Assembly: GCF_000517265.1 (NCBI RefSeq)
Contig: NZ_AYSJ01000004.1
Location: 212,389-260,088 of the forward strand
DNA length: 47,700 bases
Origin: Photorhabdus khanii NC19
Lineage (GTDB): Bacteria > Pseudomonadota > Gammaproteobacteria > Enterobacterales > Enterobacteriaceae
Reading direction: 5' to 3'
The notes under the pieces are model-generated. The model saw only the letters and a program-made list of their open reading frames with translations, made no database searches and was not told the origin of the DNA. Position numbers and translations under genes: made by a program. Every line of letters begins with the position of its first letter. The first letter of the stretch is position 1. This document shows, piece after piece, positions 18,025 through 27,178 of the stretch.

Positions 18025-18362
18025 TTGAATTTACTCAGGTTCAAATCGATAAATTCAATAAATTAGAAAAAGATGAATTTATTGAAAAAATGAAAAATCA
18101 AATTTTATCTGAACATGCAGATTTGGTTCCCGAACATGAGTCTCTCAGTCACCGGCTGAAAGCGGCTTATGATTATTTATTGGAATTAAACTTTCAGGAG
18201 CAAAATATGCTCCAGTCTTATTTATATCTGGTAGCTTTTAATCCCAACTTTCAGTATGCCTCATCAATTAAATCTGCACTCGAATCCCCCGGTCAAAAGC
18301 CAGAGCAGCAATTTAAGGATTGTCTTAGTATTGCAAAAAATAAGATGAATAGGAGACGTTAA
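18021..18362 (+). CDS. Small T6SS-island protein of unknown function
   Basis: 113 aa, overlapping the DUF4123 gene by 4 bp and ending 1 bp before the effector ATG, so it is translated with them. The protein is charged and helical, with 'DKFNKLEKDEFIEKMKNQIL' at the start and a Tyr/Leu-rich centre (AAYDYLLELNFQEQNMLQSYLYL). No signal peptide or membrane segment. I do not recognise the family. Its position between adaptor and effector suggests a second adaptor, a chaperone or an effector-stabilising subunit, but this is inference. Confidence 0.7.
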   Translation: MIEFTQVQIDKFNKLEKDEFIEKMKNQILSEHADLVPEHESLSHRLKAAYDYLLELNFQEQNMLQSYLYLVAFNPNFQYASSIKSALESPGQKPEQQFKDCLSIAKNKMNRRR

Positions 18363-18363
18363 T

Positions 18364-19140
18364 ATGCCAATACCATTACTAGCCCCTGTCGCAGTGGGTG
18401 CTGCTGAATACGTCGCAAGCGCCTGCGCCGGGGTATTAATTGCCGTTGGGGTGATGGAAGCAGGTAAAAAGAGTTCAGTGGAAGAGGATGATAGCATTAT
18501 TCGGCATAAGAAAACGGATTTTGTGATAAGCCCTGAAATCACCGATGAAGATCGAAATATCGTCTGGAGCGAAGAAGCCCATGCAAACTTTTGGGAAGAT
18601 GATGACCTGGATGAGGGTCCGGTTGATACCTCTGCGGTTCAAGCCAAAACTGCCGCCAAAACAGAAGCCTGTGAAAGCACAGAAAAGCAGAAAGCGTGTG
18701 AAGAATGTCTGGCTATTCCGGTGACAAGTGAAAAGTATCGTAAGGTCAGTCGTTGGAGCGCCATCACGATTAACTATCAGCGATTTATTGCCAAAACCCG
18801 CTATGACCCTGCGGCGCAGATGATTCAGGAGTTTCAATGCCTGAAAGTAACGTTTGATGGCTGGCAACTCACACGTTGTTTGTTTCTGGAGGCTAAGGCG
18901 CGGTATGACCAGTTTTTTGATATTGGCGGGAATAGAAAAAAATGGTGGAAAGGGTATCGTTCTGCAATTAAACAAGCAGGTAGGCAGCAAGGGATATGTG
19001 ATCTGTTAGATAGTACGCCCTATGTGGAATGGCATTTTTTGCAGCCGATTAGCTATAGCTATTTTAAGCCGTTACTTGAAACGATGGATAATATTAGTGT
19101 TTTCTATACTCCATGTTCTGAGTTGAGCAGCGTTATTTAA
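18364..19140 (+). CDS. T6SS effector with Tox-REase-5 nuclease domain
   Basis: 258 aa. Residues 1-33 are small and hydrophobic (PVAVGAAEYVASACAGVLIA), possibly for adaptor binding or membrane passage, followed by an acidic linker. From ~125 comes the Tox-REase-5 domain: ITINYQRFIAKTRYDP, 'CLFLEAKARYDQFFD' with E176-x-K178 as the nuclease E-x-K, WWKGY, and 'VEWHFLQPISYSYF'. This restriction-endonuclease fold is expected to cut DNA in competitor cells. A four-Cys stretch (663-712 nt into the island gene region, residues ~102-118) lies before the domain. The gene sits behind vgrG and the adaptor and before its Imm52-type partner. Confidence 0.88.
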   Translation: MPIPLLAPVAVGAAEYVASACAGVLIAVGVMEAGKKSSVEEDDSIIRHKKTDFVISPEITDEDRNIVWSEEAHANFWEDDDLDEGPVDTSAVQAKTAAKTEACESTEKQKACEECLAIPVTSEKYRKVSRWSAITINYQRFIAKTRYDPAAQMIQEFQCLKVTFDGWQLTRCLFLEAKARYDQFFDIGGNRKKWWKGYRSAIKQAGRQQGICDLLDSTPYVEWHFLQPISYSYFKPLLETMDNISVFYTPCSELSSVI

Positions 19141-19154
19141 AGAGAGATACAACA

Positions 19155-19877
19155 ATGACAGTAATTAATATAGATATTAATGTACGTTATGAACAATGGG
19201 AAACCGTCACCACCAAGACAGCGTTAATAGATTTATTCCATATCACTCAACGGCTCAATGTTTTTTTTGATCAAAAGAAAACGTGGTTTTTAACAGGATA
19301 TTCTAGAAAAGATGCTTTAAAATCAAAAATATTTGATGAACAGGGACCAACAGAAACAGCAAGTACTCATTTTGAAAAATCCTATAAAAAAGATTTTCCC
19401 CTTCTTGTAGAAAGCATATGGGACGGTGAAAAGGATGATATAGCTAGTGGAATAGGCTATTACAAAATGAAAATGGCTCGACCTAACTGGGTTTGGTTAG
19501 CTCTTGAACTAACAATTGACATCAGTCAGTTTCATCTTTTCCGATTAATTGACTTGATCAAATATTTGGCTACTACCCGTGATTCTCCTTCTATTCAGGT
19601 GGAAACCAACGGCTATACCCGGCGAGAAAATAAAGTCTTCCCTGATCGTTTAAGTGTCGGCTGGATGCTTTACCAGCCCAGAGTGATTGATAAATCCTCT
19701 CTTCCTATGGCAGAAGAAGTCCTTCCCGTTTATCAAAATGACGAGCAAATCGGCACATTGATTATCACCAAAAAAGGAATTTTCGATGGCCGAAATCAGG
19801 ACGATATTGATAAATCCAATGACATTGAAATTCAGTTAGTGGATCTGGGATTACTGCCATTAATAACTGAGATTTAA
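19155..19877 (+). CDS. Immunity protein, Imm52 family
   Basis: 240 aa, starting 14 bp after the effector stop with an AGAGAGA ribosome site. The C-terminal half has the Imm52 pattern: 'FPDRLSVGWMLYQPRVIDKS', LPV, 'IGTLIITKKGIFDG', and 'DIEIQLVDLGLLPLI'. Imm52 proteins are the usual partners of Tox-REase-5 toxins, so pairing and order agree. Cytosolic, no signal peptide. Confidence 0.85.
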   Translation: MTVINIDINVRYEQWETVTTKTALIDLFHITQRLNVFFDQKKTWFLTGYSRKDALKSKIFDEQGPTETASTHFEKSYKKDFPLLVESIWDGEKDDIASGIGYYKMKMARPNWVWLALELTIDISQFHLFRLIDLIKYLATTRDSPSIQVETNGYTRRENKVFPDRLSVGWMLYQPRVIDKSSLPMAEEVLPVYQNDEQIGTLIITKKGIFDGRNQDDIDKSNDIEIQLVDLGLLPLITEI

Positions 19878-19922
19878 TGGCAACGATATTATTTGCCAAT
19901 GGTAAAACGATGGAGGAAATTG

Positions 19923-20129
19923 ATGTTAAAAGCCGTTATCTTGCTGGGTGATATGACTGATCATGGCGGTAAAGTGATTACCGCCATTGAACAATAGACT
20001 TACAACGGTATTTCTATTGCAGGTAAAGAAGATTGGGTTGAATGCCCCCAATGTAAAGGGGTTTTTCCTATCATAGAGGGAAGCAAGGCTGTCGCAAAAG
20101 GACGAAGTTTCCCAAAGGAGATCGGATGA
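19923..20129 (+). pseudogene. PAAR-domain protein with in-frame stop
   Basis: From ATG 19923 the frame reads MLKAVILLGDMTDHGGKVI and EQ, then TAG at 19995-19997, then TYNGISIAGKEDWVECPQC and KGVFPIIEG to a TGA at 20127. The DxTxHGG start and the CPxCKG-PIIEG motif are typical of small T6SS PAAR tips that sharpen VgrG. The usual C-terminal part after the second half is also missing. The tip should normally be about 85-100 aa. Unless the TAG is suppressed, the island has lost its own PAAR. Confidence 0.75.
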
Positions 20130-20192
20130 AGATAAAACTGGAAGGAAAATGGATTGCAGGCGGGATTATCCCACCTGCATATTGCAACAAAG

Positions 20193-21470
20193 TTACAGTG
20201 CCAGGAAGAAACCGGCAATAGTTGCACTCATCAGGTTGGATAATGTACCTGCTATTACTGCTTTAATCCCCAAGCGAGCGACATCCCCACGACGACTTGG
20301 TGCCATACCGCCCAAACCACCCAGCAGGATAGCGACAGAAGAAAGGTTAGCAAAGCCACACAGTGCAAAGGAGATGATTGCTTTGGTGTGACCTGACAGA
20401 ACCTGTAAACCCGCAGCCGCAACCACATCATCCGATTGCAAATATGGGCCGAAGTTCATAAAGGCAACGAATTCGTTCACAACCAGTTTTTGGCCGATAA
20501 AGGAACCGGCAACTGTTGCTTCATGCCATGGAACACCAATCAGGTAAGCAATAGGCGCACAAACCCAGCCCAGCACCAATTCAAGAGAAAGTTGCGGGTA
20601 ATGAAACCAGCCACCGATACCACCAAGAATACCGTTCACTAACGCAATCAAGGCAACAAACGCCAGTAACATTGCACCGACGTTCAGCGCTAATTGCATA
20701 CCAGAAGCCGCACCAGAAGCGGCTGCATCAATGATGTTAGCAGGGCGATCTTCTTCCGCAACGAGTGACATCGCATCAACAGTGTCTTGCGACTTTTCAG
20801 TTTCAGGTACTATCAGTTTAGCGAATAACAGACCACCTGGAGCTGCCATAAAGGAAGCCGCAATCAGATATTCCAACGGTACGCCCATTGATGCATAACC
20901 GGCCAGTACAGAACCGGCGACAGATGCCAGACCACCACACATAACCGCAAACAGTTCAGACTGGGTCATAGTGGCAATATAAGGGCGAACAACCAATGGT
21001 GCCTCAGTTTGACCCACGAAAATATTCGCTGTTGCGGACAAAGATTCGGTACGTGAAGTTCCGAGAACTTTTTGCAGGCCACCACCCAATATTTTGATAA
21101 CGAGCTGCATAACACCGATGTAGTACAAAACAGCTATCAGTGAAGAGAAGAAAACGATAATAGGCAATACACGCAAGGCGAAAACAAAACCACCACCACC
21201 AAACAGTTCATACATTTTGGGGGAAACTAATCCACCAAAAATAAAATCCATTCCTTGCTGACCATACTGGATAACACTGGAAACTCCCTCAGACATACCC
21301 ATTAATATTATCTTGCCTGCGGGAACATAAAGTACAAAAGCGCCGATAGCGACCTGAATCAAAAAAGCACCAAGGACAGTACGAAGTTTAATAGCGCGAT
21401 AGTTACTGGAGAAAAGTACTGCGATCAAGATCAGCACTACCATCCCGACCAGGCTCATAAAGAGTTGCAT
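20193..21470 (-). CDS. Concentrative nucleoside transporter (CNT family, NupC/NupX-like)
   Basis: 425 aa, strongly hydrophobic, with the CNT core motifs '[13 protein letters not shown]', [20 protein letters not shown], 'NEFVAFMNF' and '[15 protein letters not shown]'. It imports nucleosides with H+ or Na+. The sequence is closer to the NupX/YeiJ branch than to E. coli NupC, so no symbol is assigned. The start ATG at 21470 opens the first membrane helix. A perfect CRP palindrome at 21630-21645 matches the CRP control of the nearby deo operon. Uptake here would feed DeoA/DeoD. Confidence 0.9.
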   Translation of the reverse strand: MQLFMSLVGMVVLILIAVLFSSNYRAIKLRTVLGAFLIQVAIGAFVLYVPAGKIILMGMSEGVSSVIQYGQQGMDFIFGGLVSPKMYELFGGGGFVFALRVLPIIVFFSSLIAVLYYIGVMQLVIKILGGGLQKVLGTSRTESLSATANIFVGQTEAPLVVRPYIATMTQSELFAVMCGGLASVAGSVLAGYASMGVPLEYLIAASFMAAPGGLLFAKLIVPETEKSQDTVDAMSLVAEEDRPANIIDAAASGAASGMQLALNVGAMLLAFVALIALVNGILGGIGGWFHYPQLSLELVLGWVCAPIAYLIGVPWHEATVAGSFIGQKLVVNEFVAFMNFGPYLQSDDVVAAAGLQVLSGHTKAIISFALCGFANLSSVAILLGGLGGMAPSRRGDVARLGIKAVIAGTLSNLMSATIAGFFLAL

Positions 21471-21629
21471 TGGAAGAATCCCTGTTCACTTAATAATAAA
21501 TTAAATATGTCAGTAAGAATGTAAATGTTCACTGACACTGTTTCGGCGCTGATTATACTCAGTCATCGGAATGAACAAGCTATCTACATCACAAATACCC
21601 ACCGAAAAAAGCAATAGAAAAACGATAAA

Positions 21630-21645
21630 TGTGATACATATCACA
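21630..21645 (-). promoter_or_regulatory. CRP site upstream of the nucleoside transporter
   Basis: TGTGATACATATCACA, a perfect TGTGA-N6-TCACA palindrome, centred about 167 bp before the start codon. It is the only strong regulatory signal seen between the transporter and yjjV. Confidence 0.8.
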
Positions 21646-21759
21646 TAAAATAGCAGAAATAATCTACAATAAGATAATCTAACCATCGGGATGGCAAAAT
21701 AACAAACAATTAAGAGATGATTATCAGGTAAGCGCAGTTAAAGTTTTATGATATTCCAC

Positions 21760-22533
21760 TTAACTATTCAACCCAAATAACTCAACACCGTTACTATAAA
21801 GCTGAACAGCGATTTCATCAGGAGATTCACGGCGAAGCTCACATAACGAAGCAAAAACCCCGGCAATTCTTTCCGGTCGGTTAGGCTCTCCCTGAAACCC
21901 GAAAAGTGGCATATCTGGTGCGTCTGTTTCCAGCACAAGAGAAGTTAAAGGAAGTTCAGCAACTGCGCGACGGGTTTTCTGTGCTCTTTCATAAGTAATG
22001 GTTCCCCCTACCCCAATGTAGTATCCCAAACGGATAAAAGCCTCTGCCTGAGATAAACTCCCGGCGAATCCATGTACCACGCCGGTACGGGGAAGGTCGA
22101 TTCTTCTCAGGATCGCGGCCAGTTGATCATGGCTTTTTCTGGAATGAAGTATGACAGGTAATTCACACTGTTTTGCCAGCCGCAATTGAGCGCACAGTAA
22201 TTCTTTCTGTTTTTCAAACTGAGGCTCAGCCATATAAAGATCAAGGCCAATCTCTCCGACAGCCACCCGCTTTTCATTTTTCTGTTTCAGTGATCGCGCC
22301 AGATCAGCAAGATGCGATTCCTGATGTTCATTGATATAAAGAGGATGCAAGCCCAACGCCGCATAAATCTCCGGATAAACGCGAGCCAGTTCAGATACCC
22401 GTTGCAAATTTTTCCCACTCACAGCGGGAACAATAATTTTATCCACACCATCCTGTGCCGCCCGTTGCAGGCTCCGCCGTTCGTCACCACGAAACGGGGG
22501 AAAATCAAAATGGCAGTGGGTATCAATAAACAT
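21760..22533 (-). CDS. yjjV: TatD-family metal-dependent hydrolase YjjV
   Basis: 257 aa, TIM-barrel amidohydrolase. Metal ligands are visible in 'FIDTHCHFDFPPF', GEIGLD, LHSRKSHDQL and 'GVVHGFAG', and ETDAPDMPL. TatD-family proteins are 3'-5' nucleases or D-aminoacyl hydrolases; the precise substrate of YjjV is not settled. The gene follows yjjU by 4 bp, so the two are probably co-transcribed, as in E. coli. Confidence 0.92.
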   Translation of the reverse strand: MFIDTHCHFDFPPFRGDERRSLQRAAQDGVDKIIVPAVSGKNLQRVSELARVYPEIYAALGLHPLYINEHQESHLADLARSLKQKNEKRVAVGEIGLDLYMAEPQFEKQKELLCAQLRLAKQCELPVILHSRKSHDQLAAILRRIDLPRTGVVHGFAGSLSQAEAFIRLGYYIGVGGTITYERAQKTRRAVAELPLTSLVLETDAPDMPLFGFQGEPNRPERIAGVFASLCELRRESPDEIAVQLYSNGVELFGLNS

Positions 22534-22537
22534 GGAA

Positions 22538-23602
22538 CTATCCGTTATTCATCTGTTCTGGCGATTCTGCCAATGTAGTTGATGGTTTAACCAAAACGCT
22601 ATTTTCTTCACTCCGGCGCGAGACATTACGGCTCAAACGATAATTTTTACGCTCCGCCATACCAAACTTATCACCAACAAATGCATGACCAACCGTCGCC
22701 AGGAAATAGCGACCGCAACGACGCCCAAGATGATAATCCTTATTCAGGGCCGGCAAACGACTGCCTAATGCACTGGCAGTTAATGGCGCAGGCGGATAGA
22801 TTTCAAAAATCTGTACATCATCAGGTGGATTTTCAATAAATTTCTGTGTGCAGTAATAACTTTTCGCATGTTGCTGTAACATCCGTACCATCTTTTGCAG
22901 GCTGCTATCCCCCAACCAACGTTCCATCCGTTTCATCCAATCAGGCGTGTAATAGAGCTGCGAAGGAACAGTGCGGATCACCACTATCGTATCAGCACCA
23001 CGGCGATACGCCTCTTCCACGGGAATGGCGTCACTGATACCACCATCATAATAAACAACATCATCAATCGTCACACCATTGCGATAAAGCCCAGGAATAG
23101 CACTCGATGCCTTAATCACTTCCAGCCAATTCTTTCCATCAGGATGAAAATAGGTTGGTTCAAAATTATCTGAACGACACGCACACATATAAAATTCACA
23201 TCCAGCCTCAAATTTGCGTAAAGCGGCGGGGATGTCCAATGGAAGTTCCTGAGAAACGGTCTGCAAAAACCAGTCTAAATCAACTAAATGACCACCACGA
23301 ACAAAACGCAGAGGGTTAAAGAAATCAGGTCTGGTTGTATAACGGGTGATAGCCCGCCGGGCATATCCACGCTGCCCACAAATATAGGCCGAAAGGTTCT
23401 GAGCACCCGCCGAAGTACCAAGCAATAGATCAAACGGGTTAAATTCAACGCGCATAAATTCATCCAGCACACCCGCAGTAAAAATACCGCGCTGCCCCCC
23501 ACCCTCACAAACAAGTGCAACCTTTCCAGATTTAATATGCGATTTATATTTATGGGATAATAGATCAATATTTCCCAAAGTTATCGGTATACGTTTCCCC
23601 AC
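22538..23602 (-). CDS. yjjU: Patatin-like phospholipase YjjU
   Basis: 354 aa from a GTG at 23602, chosen because VGKRIPITLGNI then aligns with the start MGQRIPVTLGN of E. coli YjjU and GGGGGA lies just upstream; the frame is open to an ATG at 23665. Patatin signatures: oxyanion loop 'CEGGGQRGIFTAG', nucleophile elbow GTSAG, and catalytic Asp in 'DGGISDAIP'. Expected to be a cytosolic serine lipase or acyl hydrolase. First gene of the yjjU-yjjV pair. Confidence 0.9.
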   Translation of the reverse strand: MGKRIPITLGNIDLLSHKYKSHIKSGKVALVCEGGGQRGIFTAGVLDEFMRVEFNPFDLLLGTSAGAQNLSAYICGQRGYARRAITRYTTRPDFFNPLRFVRGGHLVDLDWFLQTVSQELPLDIPAALRKFEAGCEFYMCACRSDNFEPTYFHPDGKNWLEVIKASSAIPGLYRNGVTIDDVVYYDGGISDAIPVEEAYRRGADTIVVIRTVPSQLYYTPDWMKRMERWLGDSSLQKMVRMLQQHAKSYYCTQKFIENPPDDVQIFEIYPPAPLTASALGSRLPALNKDYHLGRRCGRYFLATVGHAFVGDKFGMAERKNYRLSRNVSRRSEENSVLVKPSTTLAESPEQMNNG

Positions 23603-23783
23603 ACAGTCCCCCAAAAAAATAAATGACGGATAGAGAGCATAACTTGGGAAGTTATTATCCGTCATTATATTATGGTGCTACGTAGTCAATATTTTGATAA
23701 AAACCCCTGGTGAGGGCGCATATCCGATTAGTACAAAACAAAATTATTTGAATAGAAAACAACCATTCAATTAGAAAAACATA

Positions 23784-24161
23784 TTATTTTTTTATGGTCA
23801 GACCGTTTTGAATAGATTTGACCCCTTTCACTTGAGAGATAACATCCAGCACTTTTCTGGATTGCTGCTCACTTTTCACAAAACCAGAAATATAAACAAC
23901 TCCTTTTTCTGTTTTTACAGCAATGCCGGTACTGTTGATACCTTTTTCCGCCAACAACTCACTTTTAATCTTCGCGGTGATAGCACTATCATCCATGTAA
24001 CCATCGACACTTTTCATGGAGTCATCAATTTTCTGACCAGCACTGTCAAGTGCTTGTGTCGCTTTATTTTTAAAAGACTCTTCCGCCAACACACTACCGC
24101 TGACCAGGGCTGTACCTAAGACAACAGCCATCAATGAGTGAGTCAATTTAACATTCTTCAT
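23784..24161 (-). CDS. OsmY-like periplasmic BON-domain protein
   Basis: 125 aa. Residues 1 to ~26 are a signal peptide (hydrophobic core then SVLAEE). A short helical linker follows (NKATQALDSAGQKIDDSMK), then one BON domain from ~55: 'DDSAITAKIKSELLAEKGIN', VYISGFVKS and IQNGLTIKK. E. coli OsmY has two BON domains and about 200 aa; this one has only one, although it occupies the osmY position between prfC and yjjU. BON proteins support envelope stability under osmotic stress and can act as chaperones. Confidence 0.85.
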   Translation of the reverse strand: MKNVKLTHSLMAVVLGTALVSGSVLAEESFKNKATQALDSAGQKIDDSMKSVDGYMDDSAITAKIKSELLAEKGINSTGIAVKTEKGVVYISGFVKSEQQSRKVLDVISQVKGVKSIQNGLTIKK

Positions 24162-24437
24162 CTTATACCTTCCTTTTGTCGGTTAGATTTCTGAATCTAT
24201 AAAGCCATGCAAACTGTTTTTGTATAAAGTAATCTCAACAGAATCACAATCCGCATTAGAATTAAAAATAGGTTATTACCTCCAATAGCTAAGTTAAATT
24301 GGAAAATAAAAACATCAATACGGCGAGAGACAAAGAAATAATAACAGGAAAATTAAGCAAAGAGCTATAAAATAAGACGAATCTTACCGACTAAAATTAT
24401 AAATTACTCTTGTGTTACATATATTTTTGTAAAGAAA
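24162..24437. other. Intergenic region between prfC terminator and the BON gene
   Basis: 276 bp, very AT-rich. It must hold the promoter of the BON gene (- strand). No operator or hairpin of note was seen apart from the prfC terminator at its edge. Confidence 0.5.
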
Positions 24438-24467
24438 AAGGCTAACCCATTGTTAGCCTTATAAAAT
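24438..24467 (-). terminator. Rho-independent terminator of prfC
   Basis: Perfect 9-bp stem aaggctaac / gttagcctt (24438-24446 and 24452-24460) with a 5-nt loop. On the - strand it is followed by TTTCTTT. Confidence 0.8.
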
Positions 24468-24468
24468 A

Positions 24469-26058
24469 TTAATGTTCCCGTGTCTTACGGAAATTGACGT
24501 CAGGATAACGTTCACGGGTAAGATTCAGGTTAACCATCGTGGGTGCAATATAAGTCAGATTATCACCCCCATCGAGCGCCAGGTTTTGCTCATTCTTACG
24601 CTTAAACTCTTCCAGTTTTTTCGCGTCATGACATTCAACCCAGCGAGCCGTTGAAACGTTTACCGGTTCATATAAGGCTTCAACGTTGTATTCACTTTTC
24701 AAACGGGCAACAACGACATCAAACTGTAGAATACCTACCGCTCCCACAATCAAATCGTTATTTGCCAGTGGACGAAATACCTGTACCGCGCCTTCCTCAG
24801 AGAGTTGAACCAATCCTTTCAGTAGCTGTTTCTGTTTCAGAGGATCGCGCAAACGGATACGACGGAATAATTCCGGAGCAAAGTTAGGAATACCGGTAAA
24901 TTTCAGATCTTCCCCTTGAGTAAAGGTATCACCAATCTGGATTGTGCCGTGGTTATGCAGACCGATAATATCTCCCGGGTAGGCATGATCTACGTGAGAA
25001 CGATCACCCGCCATAAATGTCAGCGCATCAGAAATCACTACATCTTTCTTCGTTCTTACCTGACGCAGCTTCATGCCTTTTTCATATTGACCTGACACCA
25101 CACGCATGAAAGCTACGCGGTCACGGTGTTTAGGGTCCATATTGGCCTGGATCTTAAAGATAAATCCGGTGAATTTATCTTCCTGAGCGGAGACTTCACG
25201 CGCATCGGTCTGACGAGGCATCGGCGCGGGAGCCCATTTAACCAAACCATCCAGCATATGGTTAACACCGAAGTTACCCAACGCAGTACCGAAAAATACC
25301 GGTGTCAGTTCACCTTGCAAAAATGCCTGATGATCAAATTCATGGGAAGCCCCCTGAACCAGTTCCAGTTCCTGACGCAATTGTTCAGCCAGATCTTCAC
25401 CAATCGCCGCATCCAGCTCAGGGTTATTCAGCCCCTTGATAGCGCGAACTTCCTGAATAGTATGACCCTTTCCGGTCTGATACAGATAAGTTTCATCAAG
25501 ATAGAGGTGGTAAACCCCTTTGAAATATTTACCACAGCCAATCGGCCAGGTGATTGGGGAACAAGCGATATTCAACTCATTTTCCACTTCATCCATCAGT
25601 TCCATTGGATCACGGATATCGCGATCAAGCTTGTTCATGAACGTCAGAATTGGAGTATCGCGCAGACGGGTCACTTCCATCAGTTTACGTGTACGATCTT
25701 CAACCCCTTTAGCGGCATCAATGACCATCAAACAACAGTCAACAGCCGTCAATGTACGGTAAGTATCTTCAGAGAAGTCTTCATGCCCCGGCGTATCAAG
25801 CAGGTTAACCAGGCAATCGCTGTAAGGAAACTGCATCACAGACGTGGTAATGGAGATACCACGTTGCTTTTCCATTTCCATCCAGTCAGATTTGGCGTGC
25901 TGATTTGAACCACGGCCTTTTACCGTACCGGCTTTCTGAATCGCCTGTCCGAACAGCAACACTTTTTCAGTAATAGTCGTTTTCCCTGCGTCAGGGTGAG
26001 AAATGATAGCAAAAGTTCGCCGTTTAGCGACTTCATGCTGAAAAGGGGAATTTGACAT
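24469..26058 (-). CDS. prfC: Peptide chain release factor 3
   Basis: 529 aa from ATG 26058, which gives the same length as E. coli RF3; the frame is open 3 codons upstream. GTPase motifs: G1 '[12 protein letters not shown]', switch I '[10 protein letters not shown]', G3 [16 protein letters not shown] and G4 NKLDRD. Domains II and III follow. RF3 uses GTP to remove RF1/RF2 from the ribosome after peptide release. E. coli has yjjG between prfC and rimI; no such gene is seen here. Confidence 0.97.
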   Translation of the reverse strand: MSNSPFQHEVAKRRTFAIISHPDAGKTTITEKVLLFGQAIQKAGTVKGRGSNQHAKSDWMEMEKQRGISITTSVMQFPYSDCLVNLLDTPGHEDFSEDTYRTLTAVDCCLMVIDAAKGVEDRTRKLMEVTRLRDTPILTFMNKLDRDIRDPMELMDEVENELNIACSPITWPIGCGKYFKGVYHLYLDETYLYQTGKGHTIQEVRAIKGLNNPELDAAIGEDLAEQLRQELELVQGASHEFDHQAFLQGELTPVFFGTALGNFGVNHMLDGLVKWAPAPMPRQTDAREVSAQEDKFTGFIFKIQANMDPKHRDRVAFMRVVSGQYEKGMKLRQVRTKKDVVISDALTFMAGDRSHVDHAYPGDIIGLHNHGTIQIGDTFTQGEDLKFTGIPNFAPELFRRIRLRDPLKQKQLLKGLVQLSEEGAVQVFRPLANNDLIVGAVGILQFDVVVARLKSEYNVEALYEPVNVSTARWVECHDAKKLEEFKRKNEQNLALDGGDNLTYIAPTMVNLNLTRERYPDVNFRKTREH

Positions 26059-26214
26059 CAATAACAATCTTCTGCTTTGTAAACGGGCTTGTACTCAACA
26101 TTAGACGCTTCCCCGCAAGGAAAACAGCTGCCAAACCCGTGGGTGAATGAAAAATTGGCGCTCATTTTCGCTGAAATTGGTGCTATAAACAATCAATCAA
26201 TTTTATCGCACTTA

Positions 26215-26661
26215 TTACGCAAATAACGGCAACGCCATGATGATGGCATCTTCTTTACCTGTCGCAGCAGGATAGTAATGCTTACGGACAGTCACTTGAT
26301 TAAATCCTGACTGTTCATACAACCTAATAGCAGAGCAATTCGATTGTCTTACTTCAAGCCATAAAGTATTAATCCCCTTCCCAGGCAAAATTGCTATTAA
26401 ATACTCCAGTAGCGCTTTACCGTAGCCTTGACCTTGATAGTCGGGATGAATGGCAATATTAAACAGGGTTGCTTCATCTAATATCAATTGGGTTACAGCA
26501 AAACCAATAAGCTGTTCATTAATCACTATTTTATAATTCAGATACCGCTCACCCTGATTACTGAAAAATGTTTTCTCACTCCACGGAAACGCATGACTGG
26601 CTTTCTCAACCAGAAAAGCGGACGGGAGATCAGCGGGAGTTAATAGAGAAATGTTGTTCAT
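26215..26661 (-). CDS. rimI: Ribosomal protein S18 alanine N-acetyltransferase
   Basis: 148 aa from ATG 26661 (MNNISLLTPADLP), matching E. coli RimI. The GNAT fold shows FPWSEKTFFSNQGERYL, 'DEATLFNIAIHPDYQGQGYG' for acetyl-CoA binding, and 'YYPAATGKEDAIIMALPL' at the end. It acetylates the N-terminal alanine of S18. The start lies inside holD, overlapping by 32 bp, the conserved enterobacterial arrangement. Confidence 0.95.
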   Translation of the reverse strand: MNNISLLTPADLPSAFLVEKASHAFPWSEKTFFSNQGERYLNYKIVINEQLIGFAVTQLILDEATLFNIAIHPDYQGQGYGKALLEYLIAILPGKGINTLWLEVRQSNCSAIRLYEQSGFNQVTVRKHYYPAATGKEDAIIMALPLFA

Positions 26662-27043
26662 GTTGTGAAATCTGCTGCCAAAGGGAACGTTTTGCCTTCC
26701 CGTCACAATATAAATCATTTAATGCAGGGCTTCTCAAAGAAATTCCCTGCCATGATAGTGTAATATCCACCCCCAACAGCCAACATGGACACTTGACCTG
26801 TTCCGGTAACATCGCAACATTATCCGATGTAATGCAGTAAACAGAGGATTTATCCAGCCCCATAGCTGTGAAAATATCTATTAATAATGAATTAGTTAAA
26901 TCAATTTGGTCATTAGTAATAATCAGCAGACGGGTGGTATCGGGTAAGTGAACAGCTAACTCACCTTGCAAAACCGCCGGGTTACGCAAGCCCCATTGGG
27001 TAATCCCCAATAGAGCTAATAACCTGTCGCGCCGGGTTACCAT
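26630..27043 (-). CDS. holD: DNA polymerase III psi subunit
   Basis: 137 aa, like E. coli HolD. Recognisable from 'RRDRLLALLGITQWGLRNPA' and VLQGELAV, the central LLIITND and the C-terminal 'ALNDLYCDGKAKRSLWQQI'. Psi links chi (and hence SSB) to the clamp loader. Its 3' end overlaps rimI. Confidence 0.93.
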   Translation of the reverse strand: MVTRRDRLLALLGITQWGLRNPAVLQGELAVHLPDTTRLLIITNDQIDLTNSLLIDIFTAMGLDKSSVYCITSDNVAMLPEQVKCPCWLLGVDITLSWQGISLRSPALNDLYCDGKAKRSLWQQISQHEQHFSINSR

Positions 27044-27178
27044 ATTTATTCACCTGCTGTAAAAAATAATCAGTAACATGTTATCAGAGGCCACTATCCG
27101 CGCCAATATTGGGCTTTAGATTTACCCGTCCCTGATACTTGGCACAGAACATGAAGAACATAAAGGAGCTATAGACAA

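Noticed and set aside
25126-25908. 260-codon + strand ORF opposite prfC
   Set aside because: Antisense shadow of RF3.
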